Below, piece by piece: positions 1 through 8,380 of a stretch of 64,000 nt of DNA. The translations under genes were made by a program, and so were the position numbers. Below the pieces are notes generated by a model. That model was given only the letters and a program-made list of their open reading frames with translations. It had not been told where the DNA came from and did no database searches. Where the stretch lies: contig CAMTXO010000001.1 in assembly GCA_947085845.1 (NCBI GenBank), forward strand, positions 1-64,000, given 5' to 3'. How positions within the stretch are numbered: position 1 is the stretch's first letter; every line of letters starts with the position of its first letter. The DNA comes from JACPYF01 sp947085845 (GTDB lineage: Bacteria; Patescibacteriota; Saccharimonadia; Saccharimonadales; Saccharimonadaceae).

Positions 1-1
1 C

Positions 2-346
2 GGTGATGTATTCGATACGAGCGTCTTTGAACTCGGCGAAGTGGTGAGCGTGACAGGAACTTCTAAAGGTAAAGGTTTTGCCGGAACCGTGAAGCGTCAC
101 AACTTTAATACTAGTAAACGTACTCATGGTGGTAACGGAAACGTTCGTAAACCAGGTTCAATTGGCTCTATGTACCCTCAAAAGGTATTTAAAGGTAAGA
201 GAATGGCTGGTCACATGGGTGCAGAGCAAGTCACTGTCAAAGGTTTGAAAGTTGCATATATTAGCAGCGAGGACAACCTAATTGGCGTACGTGGCGCTGT
301 TCCAGGTCCTCGTCGAGGCTTAGTGACTATCGGAGGTACTATCTAA
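2..346 (+). CDS. rplC: 50S ribosomal protein L3 (3' part)
   Basis: The reading frame is open from the first complete codon at base 2, so the gene starts upstream of the window and about 114 C-terminal residues are visible. The sequence VTGTSKGKGFAGTVKRHNF and the later GGNGNVRKPGSIG and KRMAGHMG segments are the L3 loop that reaches towards the peptidyl transferase centre. L3 is an early assembly protein of the large subunit. It is followed with a 1-nt TAATG overlap by rplD, the usual S10-operon order. Confidence 0.97.
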   Translation, partial: GDVFDTSVFELGEVVSVTGTSKGKGFAGTVKRHNFNTSKRTHGGNGNVRKPGSIGSMYPQKVFKGKRMAGHMGAEQVTVKGLKVAYISSEDNLIGVRGAVPGPRRGLVTIGGTI

Positions 347-960
347 TGGCTGAAACTACTGCAACAAAGAAACCAACCCTAGACAAGGCAGTGTTTGACG
401 TGGAAGTAAAAAACCACGAACTTCTAAAGCTTGCCTATGATTCATACCTAGCTAACAGCCGTGGTGCAAACGCAACGACAAAGCGTCGTGGCGAAGTACG
501 TGGTGGTGGTAAGAAACCTTGGAAACAAAAAGGAACTGGACGTGCACGTTTCGGTTCTAGTCGTAACCCTATATGGCGTGGCGGTGGTATCGTCTTCGGC
601 CCACTGGGTAATGAAAACTACACAAAGACTGTCCCTGCTGCTAGCAAGCGTTTAGCTGTTCGACAAGCATTAACGCTAGCGAAGCAAGCTGATAAAGTTG
701 TCATTGCTGACCTGAAAACAACTGGTAAGACTAGCGAAGTTGCGGCATTTATCAAGAAAAATAAGCTTGATGTTCGTAGAATTCTACTTGTACCAGATGT
801 TAAAACGACTGAAATAGTGCGCGCAACAAACAACATATCTAGCCTAGAAGTTTCTAGCCCAACCTATTTGACCGTTTTTCATATCCTCAACGCAGACAAG
901 ATTGTTATTAGTGCCAAAGCATTGCCGAAAATTGAAGCATGGCTGAAGGGAGACAAGTAA
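346..960 (+). CDS. rplD: 50S ribosomal protein L4
   Basis: This 204-residue protein has the family length. The internal segment KGTGRARFGSSRNPIWRGGG is the extended L4 loop that lines the exit tunnel. Its start overlaps the rplC stop by one base, and its stop overlaps the rplW start by one base, so translation is probably coupled. In enterobacteria L4 represses its own operon, but the leader of this operon lies outside the window, so nothing can be said about regulation here. Confidence 0.97.
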   Translation: MAETTATKKPTLDKAVFDVEVKNHELLKLAYDSYLANSRGANATTKRRGEVRGGGKKPWKQKGTGRARFGSSRNPIWRGGGIVFGPLGNENYTKTVPAASKRLAVRQALTLAKQADKVVIADLKTTGKTSEVAAFIKKNKLDVRRILLVPDVKTTEIVRATNNISSLEVSSPTYLTVFHILNADKIVISAKALPKIEAWLKGDK

Positions 961-1277
961 TGAGTATTCTAACTATCATTCCTATCGCCAGTGAAAAGGC
1001 TTACGCAACTAGCCTGTCTAATGTATACGCTTTTAAAGTTCCAATGACTGCTAATAAGCAGCAAATTATTGCAGCTGTTGAGGCTCAATACGGAGTGAGC
1101 GTCAAAGACGTACGTACATTGATTCAGAATGGCAAGACTATATCAGTCTCTCGCGGCAAAAAGGCTCGTCCGACAACCACGAAACGTGTAGATGTTAAAA
1201 AAGCCTATGTCAGCCTAAACGAGGGTAGCAGTATAAAGCTATTCGAAGAACCTAAAGACGAAAAGGAGACCAAGTAA
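960..1277 (+). CDS. rplW: 50S ribosomal protein L23
   Basis: 105 residues from the ATG at 960. An earlier in-frame ATG at 939 exists, but 960 is preferred: it has AAGGGAG at 946-952 as ribosome binding site, and it overlaps the rplD stop by one base like the other junctions here. IPIASEKAYA, VYAFKVPMTANKQQI and VRTLIQNGK match the L23 fold. L23 sits at the tunnel exit and is the docking site for trigger factor and SRP. Confidence 0.95.
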   Translation: MSILTIIPIASEKAYATSLSNVYAFKVPMTANKQQIIAAVEAQYGVSVKDVRTLIQNGKTISVSRGKKARPTTTKRVDVKKAYVSLNEGSSIKLFEEPKDEKETK

Positions 1278-2116
1278 TGGCAATTAAACAATACAAGCCA
1301 ACTACTCCAGGCCGTCGAGGCATGAGCTCGCAGGATTTCGATCAGATTACTACTCGAAAACCACTCAAGAGCCTGATCAAGACTAAAAAGCAAAACGCAG
1401 GTCGCAACAACACTGGCCGCATTACTGTGCGTCACCGTGGTGGTGGTGTTAAACGTCACTATCGTCTTGTGAACCACAAGCTTGCTCCAGGTATCGAAGC
1501 AACAGTTGAACACATTGAATACGATCCAAATCGTTCCGCACGTATTGCACGTATCAAAGACCAACATGGTTTGTATCATTATGTGCTCGCTGATACACAG
1601 ATGCGTCAAGGTCACAAAATTCATTCTGGTGAAAAAGCACCAATCGAGTCTAGCAACCGACTTCCGCTTTCTAGTATTCCTAACGGTACAACTATATATA
1701 ATATTGAAATTTCACCTGGCAAAGGCGGACAAATGGTACGGGGTGCTGGTACAAAAGCACAGCTAATGGCCAAAGAAGGCGATTACGCTCAAATTAAACT
1801 TCCATCAGGTGAAGTTCGTCGTTTCCGCCTAGAATGCATGGCAAGTATCGGTGTTGTAGGTAATGTTCAACACCAGAACATCAAGATTGGTTCTGCTGGT
1901 CGTAACCGTAAAAAAGGTATCCGTCCATCTGTTCGTGGTGTCGTTATGAACGCAACAGATCACCCGCATGGTGGTGGTGATGGTGGATCGCACGGTCCAG
2001 GTAAAGCACCGCGCACACCATGGGGACAACTAACCCTTGGTTACCGAACACGCCGTCGTAAATACAGCAATAAATTGATTGTCAAATCTAGACATGAAGC
2101 AAAGAGGAAGAGGTAG
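1277..2116 (+). CDS. rplB: 50S ribosomal protein L2
   Basis: 279 residues, full family length. It contains the OB/SH3 core and the C-terminal signature HPHGGGDGGSHGPGKAPRTP, the strongly conserved loop near the peptidyl transferase centre, followed by a basic tail. L2 is needed for subunit joining. It starts with a 1-nt overlap on rplW and is followed by rpsS after 3 bases. Confidence 0.98.
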   Translation: MAIKQYKPTTPGRRGMSSQDFDQITTRKPLKSLIKTKKQNAGRNNTGRITVRHRGGGVKRHYRLVNHKLAPGIEATVEHIEYDPNRSARIARIKDQHGLYHYVLADTQMRQGHKIHSGEKAPIESSNRLPLSSIPNGTTIYNIEISPGKGGQMVRGAGTKAQLMAKEGDYAQIKLPSGEVRRFRLECMASIGVVGNVQHQNIKIGSAGRNRKKGIRPSVRGVVMNATDHPHGGGDGGSHGPGKAPRTPWGQLTLGYRTRRRKYSNKLIVKSRHEAKRKR

Positions 2117-2119
2117 AAT

Positions 2120-2386
2120 ATGAGTCGTAGTTTAAAAAAAGGTCCATTTGTCGATTTCAAACTGGCTAAAAAAGTAGCTGCTCTTGGAACTGATGATCGT
2201 ACTGTTATCAAAACTTGGGCTCGTGCTAGCACTATTTCACCTGAAATGGTTGGACGCACTATCGCTGTTCATAATGGCCGCGTACATGTTCCTGTGTATG
2301 TTTCTGAAAATATGGTTGGTCACAAACTCGGTGAGTTTTCTCCAACTCGTAAATTCCGCAAACATGGCGGAAAGGACAAAAGGTAG
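2120..2386 (+). CDS. rpsS: 30S ribosomal protein S19
   Basis: 88 residues. SRSLKKGPFVD at the N-terminus and HNGRVHVPVYV...MVGHKLGEFSPTRKF are the S19 signatures. The protein sits in the 30S head beside S13 and contacts the A-site finger. The binding site AGAGGAAGAGG overlaps the end of rplB. Confidence 0.97.
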   Translation: MSRSLKKGPFVDFKLAKKVAALGTDDRTVIKTWARASTISPEMVGRTIAVHNGRVHVPVYVSENMVGHKLGEFSPTRKFRKHGGKDKR

Positions 2387-2389
2387 GCT

Positions 2390-2788
2390 ATGAGTGATAC
2401 CGTAACTGGAAAAGCTATAGCTCGAGGCGTGAACCAAACTCCGCGCAAGATTAGTCTTGTGGCGAGTCTCGTTCGTGGACGAACTGTTGCTGATGCACTT
2501 GTCATCCTAGAACACACACCAAAGCGTGCAGCAAAGCCCGTACAAAAGGTTATCGCTTCTGCTGCAGCCAATGCTACAAATACATTTGGCGCAAAGGAAG
2601 ATACTCTAGTGATTTCTAACCTGCAGGTAACATCTGGTCCACGTTTGAAACGATTTCGACCAATTGCTCGTGGATCTGCAAATCCGTTTATCAAACGTAC
2701 TACCCACATCCAAGTAACTGTTAGTGGACAATTGAAACCTAAGAAAAAGCCAGCTACTAAAAAAGCTGAAGATAAGGAGTCTAAATAA
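2390..2788 (+). CDS. rplV: 50S ribosomal protein L22
   Basis: 132 residues. The core GVNQTPRKISLVASLVRGR and the beta-hairpin region GPRLKRFRPIARGSANPF identify L22, whose hairpin lines the nascent-chain tunnel. A lysine-rich tail of about 18 residues (KKKPATKKAEDKESK) extends past the usual end. Several other proteins in this operon carry similar basic tails. Confidence 0.96.
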   Translation: MSDTVTGKAIARGVNQTPRKISLVASLVRGRTVADALVILEHTPKRAAKPVQKVIASAAANATNTFGAKEDTLVISNLQVTSGPRLKRFRPIARGSANPFIKRTTHIQVTVSGQLKPKKKPATKKAEDKESK

Positions 2789-3423
2789 TGGGACAAAAAG
2801 TAAACCCAATTAGTATGCGCCTCCAGGTGACCAAAAACTGGCGTTCTCGCTGGTTTGTCAGCAACAAACGTGATTTTGCTGCTTGGGTTGCTCAAGACGT
2901 GAAAATTCGTGATCTTATAGAAAAGAAATTTGCCGCTCGTCCTACAATCAACCTAATCGAGATTGAACGACGCGGAGGCCAGTTAGAAGTAACTATTCAT
3001 ACAGCAAAAGCTGGTGTAGTCATTGGCCGTGGCGGGGCTGGAGTCAATGAGCTGCGTGATTCTATCGCTAAAATTGTTGACCTTCCAATTCGTATTAATA
3101 TCGAGGAAGTAAAACGCCCAGACCTAGCTGCAAAATTAGTAGCTGAAAATATTGCTCACCAATTAGAACGTCGTATTAACTTCCGTCGTGCCATCAAGAT
3201 GGCAGCCCAGAATACTATGAATGCAGGTGCTAAAGGTATTCGTATAGAAGTCGCTGGGCGTTTGAATGGTGCTGACATGTCACGTCGTGAAAAACTAATC
3301 AATGGCTCTGTACCTCTACATACGATTCGTGCAGATATTGATTATCATGGTGCCCGAGCAAAACAGCCTAAAGCTGGTGTTATTGGTGTGAAAGTATGGA
3401 TCTATAAGGGAGAGACTGTCTAA
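2788..3423 (+). CDS. rpsC: 30S ribosomal protein S3
   Basis: 211 residues. There is an N-terminal KH domain with GVVIGRGGAGVNELRDSI around residues 75-92, and the C-terminal domain ends in DYHGARAKQPKAGVIGVKVW. S3 forms part of the mRNA entry channel and its helicase. TAATG overlaps on both sides give likely translational coupling with rplV and rplP. Confidence 0.97.
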   Translation: MGQKVNPISMRLQVTKNWRSRWFVSNKRDFAAWVAQDVKIRDLIEKKFAARPTINLIEIERRGGQLEVTIHTAKAGVVIGRGGAGVNELRDSIAKIVDLPIRINIEEVKRPDLAAKLVAENIAHQLERRINFRRAIKMAAQNTMNAGAKGIRIEVAGRLNGADMSRREKLINGSVPLHTIRADIDYHGARAKQPKAGVIGVKVWIYKGETV

Positions 3424-3836
3424 TGTTACTACCTAAAAAGACTAAATTCCGCAAAGTCCGTAAAGGCAAAAACAAAGGTGTTGCTACAAGTGGTAACTAC
3501 ATTGCTTTTGGTGATTACGGTTTGCAAAGTATGACTAACGAACGCATTACATCTCGTCAGATCGAGTCTTCACGTCAAGCTATGACTCGCTACATCAAGC
3601 GTGGTGGTAAAATTTGGATTCGTATTTTCCCTCACACCCCAGTTACACGCAAGCCACAAGATGTAAAGATGGGGAGCGGAAAAGGCAATCCTGAGTTTTT
3701 TGTAGCCAAAGTAAAAGCCGGTACGGTATTGTTTGAAATGAAAGGTGTATCTGAAGAACTTGCACGTGAGGCTATGCGCCTAGCGGCTCACAAGTTACCA
3801 GTTAAGACCCGTTTCATTCGTAGGGAGGATGCGTAA
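3423..3836 (+). CDS. rplP: 50S ribosomal protein L16
   Basis: 137 residues, normal length. MLLPKKTKFRKVRKGKNKG, RYIKRGGKIWIRIFPHTPVT and MGSGKGNPEFFVAKVKAG are the L16 signatures. L16 helps position A-site tRNA and assists late 50S maturation. It is coupled to rpsC and rpmC by one-base overlaps. Confidence 0.97.
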   Translation: MLLPKKTKFRKVRKGKNKGVATSGNYIAFGDYGLQSMTNERITSRQIESSRQAMTRYIKRGGKIWIRIFPHTPVTRKPQDVKMGSGKGNPEFFVAKVKAGTVLFEMKGVSEELAREAMRLAAHKLPVKTRFIRREDA

Positions 3837-4066
3837 TGGCTACTAAAGCGACAAAGAAAACAGCAAAGAAAGTTGTAGATCTAAGCAAGAAAACTGCAGC
3901 AGAATTACAAACCGAGCTGATTACAACACAAACTGATTTAGTTGAAGCCCGGCGATCACACGCTGCCCGAGAACTAGTCAGCACAGCACGTATAACAGAG
4001 CTAAAGAAGCACATCGCACGTATAAAAACAGCAATGACTCAACTAGCAAAAGAGGAGAAGAAATAA
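3836..4066 (+). CDS. rpmC: 50S ribosomal protein L29
   Basis: 76 residues, slightly longer than usual because of a basic N-terminal stretch (ATKATKKTAKKVV). The two-helix L29 core follows: LSKKTAAELQTELI, then ELVSTARITELKKHIARIKT. L29 lies near L23 at the tunnel exit. One-base overlaps with rplP and rpsQ. Confidence 0.93.
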   Translation: MATKATKKTAKKVVDLSKKTAAELQTELITTQTDLVEARRSHAARELVSTARITELKKHIARIKTAMTQLAKEEKK

Positions 4067-4407
4067 TGTCTAGAAAAATTACAGGTATTGTAACCAGCGA
4101 CAAGGCTGACAAAACAATCCACATTACGGTTACCAGTCGGCTAACCCATCCTCTTTATGGCAAACAGTACACTCGTAGCCGTAAATTTGCTGCTCATGAT
4201 GAAAAAAATGAAGCTAAAATTGGTGACACTGTAGAAATCGAAGAAGTTCGACCTATTAGTAAAACGAAGAGCTTTGTATTAGCTAAAGTTCTAGAGCGTG
4301 GTCATGAACAGGTTGCTATCAAGGAAGAGCCAGCTGCACAAGCTGAAGTAAAAGTCGAAGACAAGAAAGAAGTCAAAAAGACTGACGACAAGGAGAAGGC
4401 CAAATGA
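4066..4407 (+). CDS. rpsQ: 30S ribosomal protein S17 with acidic/basic tail
   Basis: 113 residues; the OB-fold core is residues 1-80 (GIVTSDKADKTIHITV, IGDTVEIEEVRPISKTKSF). A tail of about 30 residues rich in Lys and Glu, absent from typical S17 of about 85 residues, follows. S17 binds 16S rRNA early in assembly. The last four bases overlap rplN, so termination and restart are probably linked. Confidence 0.95.
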   Translation: MSRKITGIVTSDKADKTIHITVTSRLTHPLYGKQYTRSRKFAAHDEKNEAKIGDTVEIEEVRPISKTKSFVLAKVLERGHEQVAIKEEPAAQAEVKVEDKKEVKKTDDKEKAK

Positions 4408-4772
4408 TTCAACAAGAGTCTAGACTAAAAGTCTGTGACAACAGCGGTGCAAAAGAAATCCTTTGCATACGTGTTCTTGGCGGCACTCGTCGTCGTTATG
4501 CTCGTGTTGGTGACATAATTGTCGCAACTGTTAAAGACGCTAGCCCAACTGGTACTGTAAAAAAGAAGTCAGTTGTAAAAGCCGTCGTTGTCCGCACAGT
4601 AAACAAGATTAACCGAAAAGACGGCAGTACAATCGCATTTGACGACAATGCTGCAGTAATTTTGGGCGACGACAAACAACCACGCGCAACTCGTGTGTTT
4701 GGTCCTATTCCTCGCGAACTACGTGAACTTGGCTATGCAAAGATCGTTAGCTTAGCACCGGAGGTACTCTAA
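4404..4772 (+). CDS. rplN: 50S ribosomal protein L14
   Basis: 122 residues, the invariant L14 length. MIQQESRLKVCDNSGAKEIL, RRYARVGDIIVATVKDA and the C-terminal RELRELGYAKIVSLAPEVL identify it. L14 forms an intersubunit bridge. It starts in a 4-nt overlap with rpsQ (ATGA type); AAGGAGAAGG lies just upstream. Confidence 0.98.
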   Translation: MIQQESRLKVCDNSGAKEILCIRVLGGTRRRYARVGDIIVATVKDASPTGTVKKKSVVKAVVVRTVNKINRKDGSTIAFDDNAAVILGDDKQPRATRVFGPIPRELRELGYAKIVSLAPEVL

Positions 4773-4773
4773 G

Positions 4774-5091
4774 ATGGCTATTTCTAGACTAAAACAGGGT
4801 GATAGCGTAAAAGTTGTCAGTGGTAGCAAAAAAGGTACTGTTGCAACTGTTCAAACTATCAAGGGCGACAAGGTGTTTCTTTCTGGCATCGGCAATCGTA
4901 AACGACACCAAGCAGCAAATGCCGTAGCTCCTGCAGGTAAACGCGACATCCAACTACCCGTTCATATTAGCAACCTCGCGCTAGTTGTCGATCAAAAAAC
5001 ACAAAAGACAAGCCGAGTTGGCACCCTAAAGAAACCAAGTGGCGACAAGGTTCGAATCGCCCGACAACTAAAGAATAAGGAGATAAAATAA
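4774..5091 (+). CDS. rplX: 50S ribosomal protein L24
   Basis: 105 residues. The KOW motif LKQGDSVKVVSGSKKGTVAT is at residues 6-25, followed by GIGNRKRHQAAN and VHISNLALV. L24 is an assembly initiator of the large subunit. It follows rplN by one base and overlaps rplE by one. Confidence 0.95.
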   Translation: MAISRLKQGDSVKVVSGSKKGTVATVQTIKGDKVFLSGIGNRKRHQAANAVAPAGKRDIQLPVHISNLALVVDQKTQKTSRVGTLKKPSGDKVRIARQLKNKEIK

Positions 5092-5669
5092 TGGCTAAAT
5101 CTGAAATTACACTACCACTTCCACGCTTGAAGTCTCTTTATCGTGAAACATTAGTTGATGAATTGGTAAAAGAACTACAGCTTTCGAACAAACACCAAGC
5201 ACCGAAGCTTGAAAAGATTGTCATTTCGAGTGGCATTGGCAAGAACAAAGATGACAAACGTTTTTATGAAGTTGTTACAAATACCTTGACAAAGATTAGC
5301 GGCCAAAAGCCTGTTGATCGAATGGCGAAGAAATCAATCGCTGGCTTCAAGATCCGTGCAGGTATGAACCGTGTTGGGGTTAGTGTAACTCTTCGAGGAA
5401 ATCGCATGTATGAATTCCTAGATCGTCTAACAAACGTTGCATTGCCTCGTGTTCGTGACTTTCACGGCATCAAACGCAAAGCATTTGATAAATCAGGCAA
5501 TTATAGCCTGGGTATCAACGATCAATCGGTCTTTGCCGAGTTAAATTACGAAGACACTACAGTTTTACATGGTTTACAAATAACATTTGTTATCGATCAA
5601 GGGACTCCTGAAAAGAGTCGCGCATTATTAGAAAAATTCGGCTTGCCGTTTGAGAAAGGAGGCAAATAA
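5091..5669 (+). CDS. rplE: 50S ribosomal protein L5
   Basis: 192 residues. KLEKIVISSGIGK, AKKSIAGFKIRAGM, RGNRMYEFLDRL and GNYSLGINDQSVF are L5 signatures. L5 binds 5S rRNA together with L18, which is encoded further down this operon. AAGGAG at 5080-5085 is the binding site. Confidence 0.97.
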   Translation: MAKSEITLPLPRLKSLYRETLVDELVKELQLSNKHQAPKLEKIVISSGIGKNKDDKRFYEVVTNTLTKISGQKPVDRMAKKSIAGFKIRAGMNRVGVSVTLRGNRMYEFLDRLTNVALPRVRDFHGIKRKAFDKSGNYSLGINDQSVFAELNYEDTTVLHGLQITFVIDQGTPEKSRALLEKFGLPFEKGGK

Positions 5670-5670
5670 C

Positions 5671-5940
5671 ATGGCCAAAAAATCTGCAATTGCTCGTGAT
5701 GAGAAACGAAAGAAAATGATCCAAAAGTTTGCCGCCAAACGTGCGGAGCTAAAGGCTGCTGGTGACCAAGAAGGCTTGGCTAAGTTGCCTCTCAACTCTA
5801 GCCCTACACGCTGGAAGAACCGAGATATATTAACCGGTCGACCACATGCGTATATGCGTCGTTTCGGTCTCAGTCGTATAACATTTCGTGAAAAAGCATC
5901 AAAGGGTGAAATACCCGGCATAACAAAGAGTAGTTGGTAA
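5671..5940 (+). CDS. rpsN: 30S ribosomal protein S14, zinc-free form
   Basis: 89 residues from the ATG at 5671. The frame is open upstream to 5650, but 5671 has AAAGGAGG at 5656-5663 and begins MAKKSAIARDEKRKKM, the family start. NRDILTGRPHAYMRRFGLSR is the conserved core. There is no CxxC pair, so this is the long C-minus S14 that does not bind zinc. Confidence 0.96.
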   Translation: MAKKSAIARDEKRKKMIQKFAAKRAELKAAGDQEGLAKLPLNSSPTRWKNRDILTGRPHAYMRRFGLSRITFREKASKGEIPGITKSSW

Positions 5941-5959
5941 GGAAGGAGAAGGAAAATAT

Positions 5960-6361
5960 ATGTCATTACAATCTACAGATCCTATCGCTGACCTACTAAC
6001 TCGTATTCGAAACGCTATTATGGTTGGCAAAACGGAAATTCACGTACCTTCAAGTAAATTAAAAGTTGTTGTTGCGAAAGAGCTACAAAGAACTGGATAT
6101 CTATTTGATGTTACTGAAGAAAAAGGTAAACCGCGTAACACGCTGGTCATTACTATCAACAAACCTGGTACAAACGCTAGCATTACTGAAATCAAGCGTA
6201 TCAGTAGTCCAGGCCGTCGGGTGTACACGAGTGCAACTGATGTACCAAAGGTAAAAAGCGGTCGTGGTGTGGTACTTGTGAGTACATCAAAAGGTGTACT
6301 TAGCGGTACAGAAGCAAGAAAACAAAAACTTGGCGGTGAAGTACTGCTAAGTGTGTATTAG
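5960..6361 (+). CDS. rpsH: 30S ribosomal protein S8
   Basis: 133 residues. TDPIADLLTRIRNAIMVGK at the start and STSKGVLSGTEARKQKLGGE near the end are family signatures. S8 organises the central domain of 16S rRNA. In other bacteria it represses the spc operon by binding an rRNA-like site near rplE; no such site was tested here. Binding site GGAAGGAGAAGG at 5940-5951. Confidence 0.97.
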   Translation: MSLQSTDPIADLLTRIRNAIMVGKTEIHVPSSKLKVVVAKELQRTGYLFDVTEEKGKPRNTLVITINKPGTNASITEIKRISSPGRRVYTSATDVPKVKSGRGVVLVSTSKGVLSGTEARKQKLGGEVLLSVY

Positions 6362-6386
6362 AAAGAATTATTAAGGAGTAAATATA

Positions 6387-6923
6387 ATGAGTCGAATCGG
6401 AAAACTACCAGTAGCAATTCCAGATGGTGTGACAATCACGGTCGACAACGGTATTGTTTCGGTGAAAGGCCCTAAGGGCGAACTTTCAACCCCAATACTC
6501 GACCGAGTCACTGTAAAAACAGAAGAAGGCAATATAATTGTCAGTCGTCTAAATGACGAAAAAATGAGTAAAGCTCAGCACGGACTTATCCGTTCACTAA
6601 TCAACAACATGGTTGTTGGTGTAACTAAAGGTTTCGAAAAGAAACTAGAAGTAAATGGTGTCGGTTTTCGTGTCGGTGGCGGTGGTCAAAACCTTGAAAT
6701 GCAACTTGGTTTTTCACACCCAGTGAAATACAAAGCGCCAGAAGGTGTAAATATTGCAGTTGATAAAATGAACATTATTGTTAGTGGTATCGACAAGCAA
6801 CAAGTTGGTCAAATTGCAGCTGAAATTCGTAGCCTGAAAAAACCAGAACCTTACAAAGGTAAAGGTATTAAATATGCTGACGAAGTTATCCTGCGAAAAG
6901 CTGGAAAGGCAGGGAGTAAATAA
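6387..6923 (+). CDS. rplF: 50S ribosomal protein L6
   Basis: 178 residues with the duplicated L6 fold. MSRIGKLPVAIPDGV opens it and the C-terminal signature PEPYKGKGIKYADEVILRK closes it. L6 lies near the sarcin-ricin loop where translation factors bind. AAGGAG at 6373-6378. Confidence 0.98.
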   Translation: MSRIGKLPVAIPDGVTITVDNGIVSVKGPKGELSTPILDRVTVKTEEGNIIVSRLNDEKMSKAQHGLIRSLINNMVVGVTKGFEKKLEVNGVGFRVGGGGQNLEMQLGFSHPVKYKAPEGVNIAVDKMNIIVSGIDKQQVGQIAAEIRSLKKPEPYKGKGIKYADEVILRKAGKAGSK

Positions 6924-6925
6924 TC

Positions 6926-7282
6926 ATGAGTAAGCATCTAATCAAAAAACAACTCGGCAAAAACCTACGCAAAGGCCGCGTACGAGCAAAAGTTTCAGGA
7001 ACAGCTGAACGTCCACGTTTGAGTGTGACAATCAGTAACCTAAATGTCAGTGCTCAAATAATTAACGACGAAACTAGCAAAACTCTTGCTTATGCAACTA
7101 CTGTTGGTACTAAAGAAAAAGGTACAATTAGCGAAAAAGCAGCATTTGTCGGCAAAGACATTGCCTTAAAAGCTAAAAAAGCCAAAGTAACAAAAGTAGT
7201 ATTTGATCGTAATGGTCGAGCATATGCAGGTCGCTTGAAAGCGTTAGCAGAAGCAGTACGAAAAGAAGGAATTGAGGTATAA
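6926..7282 (+). CDS. rplR: 50S ribosomal protein L18
   Basis: 118 residues. RKGRVRAKVSGTAERPRLSV and VVFDRNGRAYAGRLKALAEA are the L18 signatures. It binds 5S rRNA with L5. It follows rplF by 2 bases, with GGCAGGGAG upstream of the ATG. Confidence 0.97.
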   Translation: MSKHLIKKQLGKNLRKGRVRAKVSGTAERPRLSVTISNLNVSAQIINDETSKTLAYATTVGTKEKGTISEKAAFVGKDIALKAKKAKVTKVVFDRNGRAYAGRLKALAEAVRKEGIEV

Positions 7283-7284
7283 CC

Positions 7285-7851
7285 ATGGCTGAAACTACAA
7301 AAGACCAAAAAACTGCACGTCCCAATCGCGGACAAAATCAAAAACCTGGTGAAAGCAGTTCTCCGTATCAAGAAGTCGTTATAAACATCGACCGTGTTGC
7401 TCGTGTTGTAAAAGGTGGACGTCGTTTCCGTTTTAAAGCACTCGTTGTGGTTGGTGATGGAAAAAACCAAGTTGGTGTGGGTGTTAGCAAAGGTCAAGAT
7501 GTCCAATCTGCAGTTGCTAAAGCTACAGACAAGGCAAAGAAAAGCCTAATAACTATCCCTATTATTAACGAAACTATTCCTCATGAAGCGGAAATCAAGC
7601 TTTCGGGCGCACGTGTTCTTATCAAACCTGCAGCACCAGGTACAGGTACTATTGCTGGTGGCGTTGTACGTCAAGTTATAGGCGTAACGGGTATCCGTAA
7701 CCTTCTGAGTAAATCACTTGGTAGCACGAACAAAGTAAACATTGCTTATGCAACACTTGAGGCCTTGAAATCTCTTGTTCCTAGAGATCAATGGGTCACA
7801 ACTGTGCAAAAGAACGCTAAAAAGACTCCAATAAAAAAGGAGACTAAGTAA
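7285..7851 (+). CDS. rpsE: 30S ribosomal protein S5
   Basis: 188 residues: a roughly 30-residue variable N-terminus, the double-stranded RNA-binding-like domain (DRVARVVKGGRRFRFKALVV), then the C-terminal domain with GARVLIKPAAPGTGTIAGGV and VNIAYATLEAL. S5 is part of the decoding-fidelity region and the mRNA entry tunnel. rplO follows directly with a one-base overlap. The rpmD (L30) gene that normally sits between S5 and L15 is absent. Confidence 0.97.
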   Translation: MAETTKDQKTARPNRGQNQKPGESSSPYQEVVINIDRVARVVKGGRRFRFKALVVVGDGKNQVGVGVSKGQDVQSAVAKATDKAKKSLITIPIINETIPHEAEIKLSGARVLIKPAAPGTGTIAGGVVRQVIGVTGIRNLLSKSLGSTNKVNIAYATLEALKSLVPRDQWVTTVQKNAKKTPIKKETK

Positions 7852-8354
7852 TGACTAAATATCATGAATTAGAAGTTAGCTCTAACAAAGCTAAAAAACG
7901 TGTTGGTCGTGGTATAGCAGCCGGTCAAGGTAAAACTGCTGGCCGTGGTACAAAAGGTCAAAATTCTCGTACTGGTAAAAAACTACGCGCAACTTTCATG
8001 GGTGGACAACGTTCACTTGTACAGGCTATTCCAAAGGCTCGTGGCTTTAAAACTATCCGCAAACCTGCCCAGGCTGTATACACAAAGGATCTGAATGTTT
8101 TAAATGGTAAAACAGCAGACAATCACAGCTTGTTCGAAGCAGGTTTAGTAAAAAATCCTTATCATACAGTAAAGATTATTGTAAAAGGTGAGCTAACAGG
8201 AAAAATCATTGTAAAAACACAATTTGCCAGTGAATCTGCTATCGAAGCCATCGTAAAAGCTGGTGGCAGTTTTGACAAAATTCCTGTACCATTGAGGCAG
8301 AGTCAAAAATCTGAAGCAAAAGAGCCAAAGACTAAAAAGACAGTTAAAAAATAG
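7851..8354 (+). CDS. rplO: 50S ribosomal protein L15
   Basis: 167 residues. The glycine-rich N-terminal extension KKRVGRGIAAGQGKTAGRGT runs into FMGGQRSLVQAIPKARGF. The C-terminal part contains VKAGGSFDKIPV and then a lysine-rich tail. L15 is a late 50S assembly protein. Located between rpsE and secY as usual. Confidence 0.96.
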   Translation: MTKYHELEVSSNKAKKRVGRGIAAGQGKTAGRGTKGQNSRTGKKLRATFMGGQRSLVQAIPKARGFKTIRKPAQAVYTKDLNVLNGKTADNHSLFEAGLVKNPYHTVKIIVKGELTGKIIVKTQFASESAIEAIVKAGGSFDKIPVPLRQSQKSEAKEPKTKKTVKK

Positions 8355-8380
8355 AATAGACGGAAAGGAGGGTATAGACA

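Noticed and set aside
939..959. Upstream ATG for L23
   Set aside because: It would overlap rplD by 22 bases; the ATG at 960 has the better-placed binding site and the usual one-base overlap.
1205..1624. A 139-codon minus-strand frame opposite rplW/rplB, and a similar 191-codon frame at 2320-2895 opposite rpsS/rplV/rpsC
   Set aside because: They are antisense to highly conserved ribosomal genes, have no binding site and no recognisable domain.
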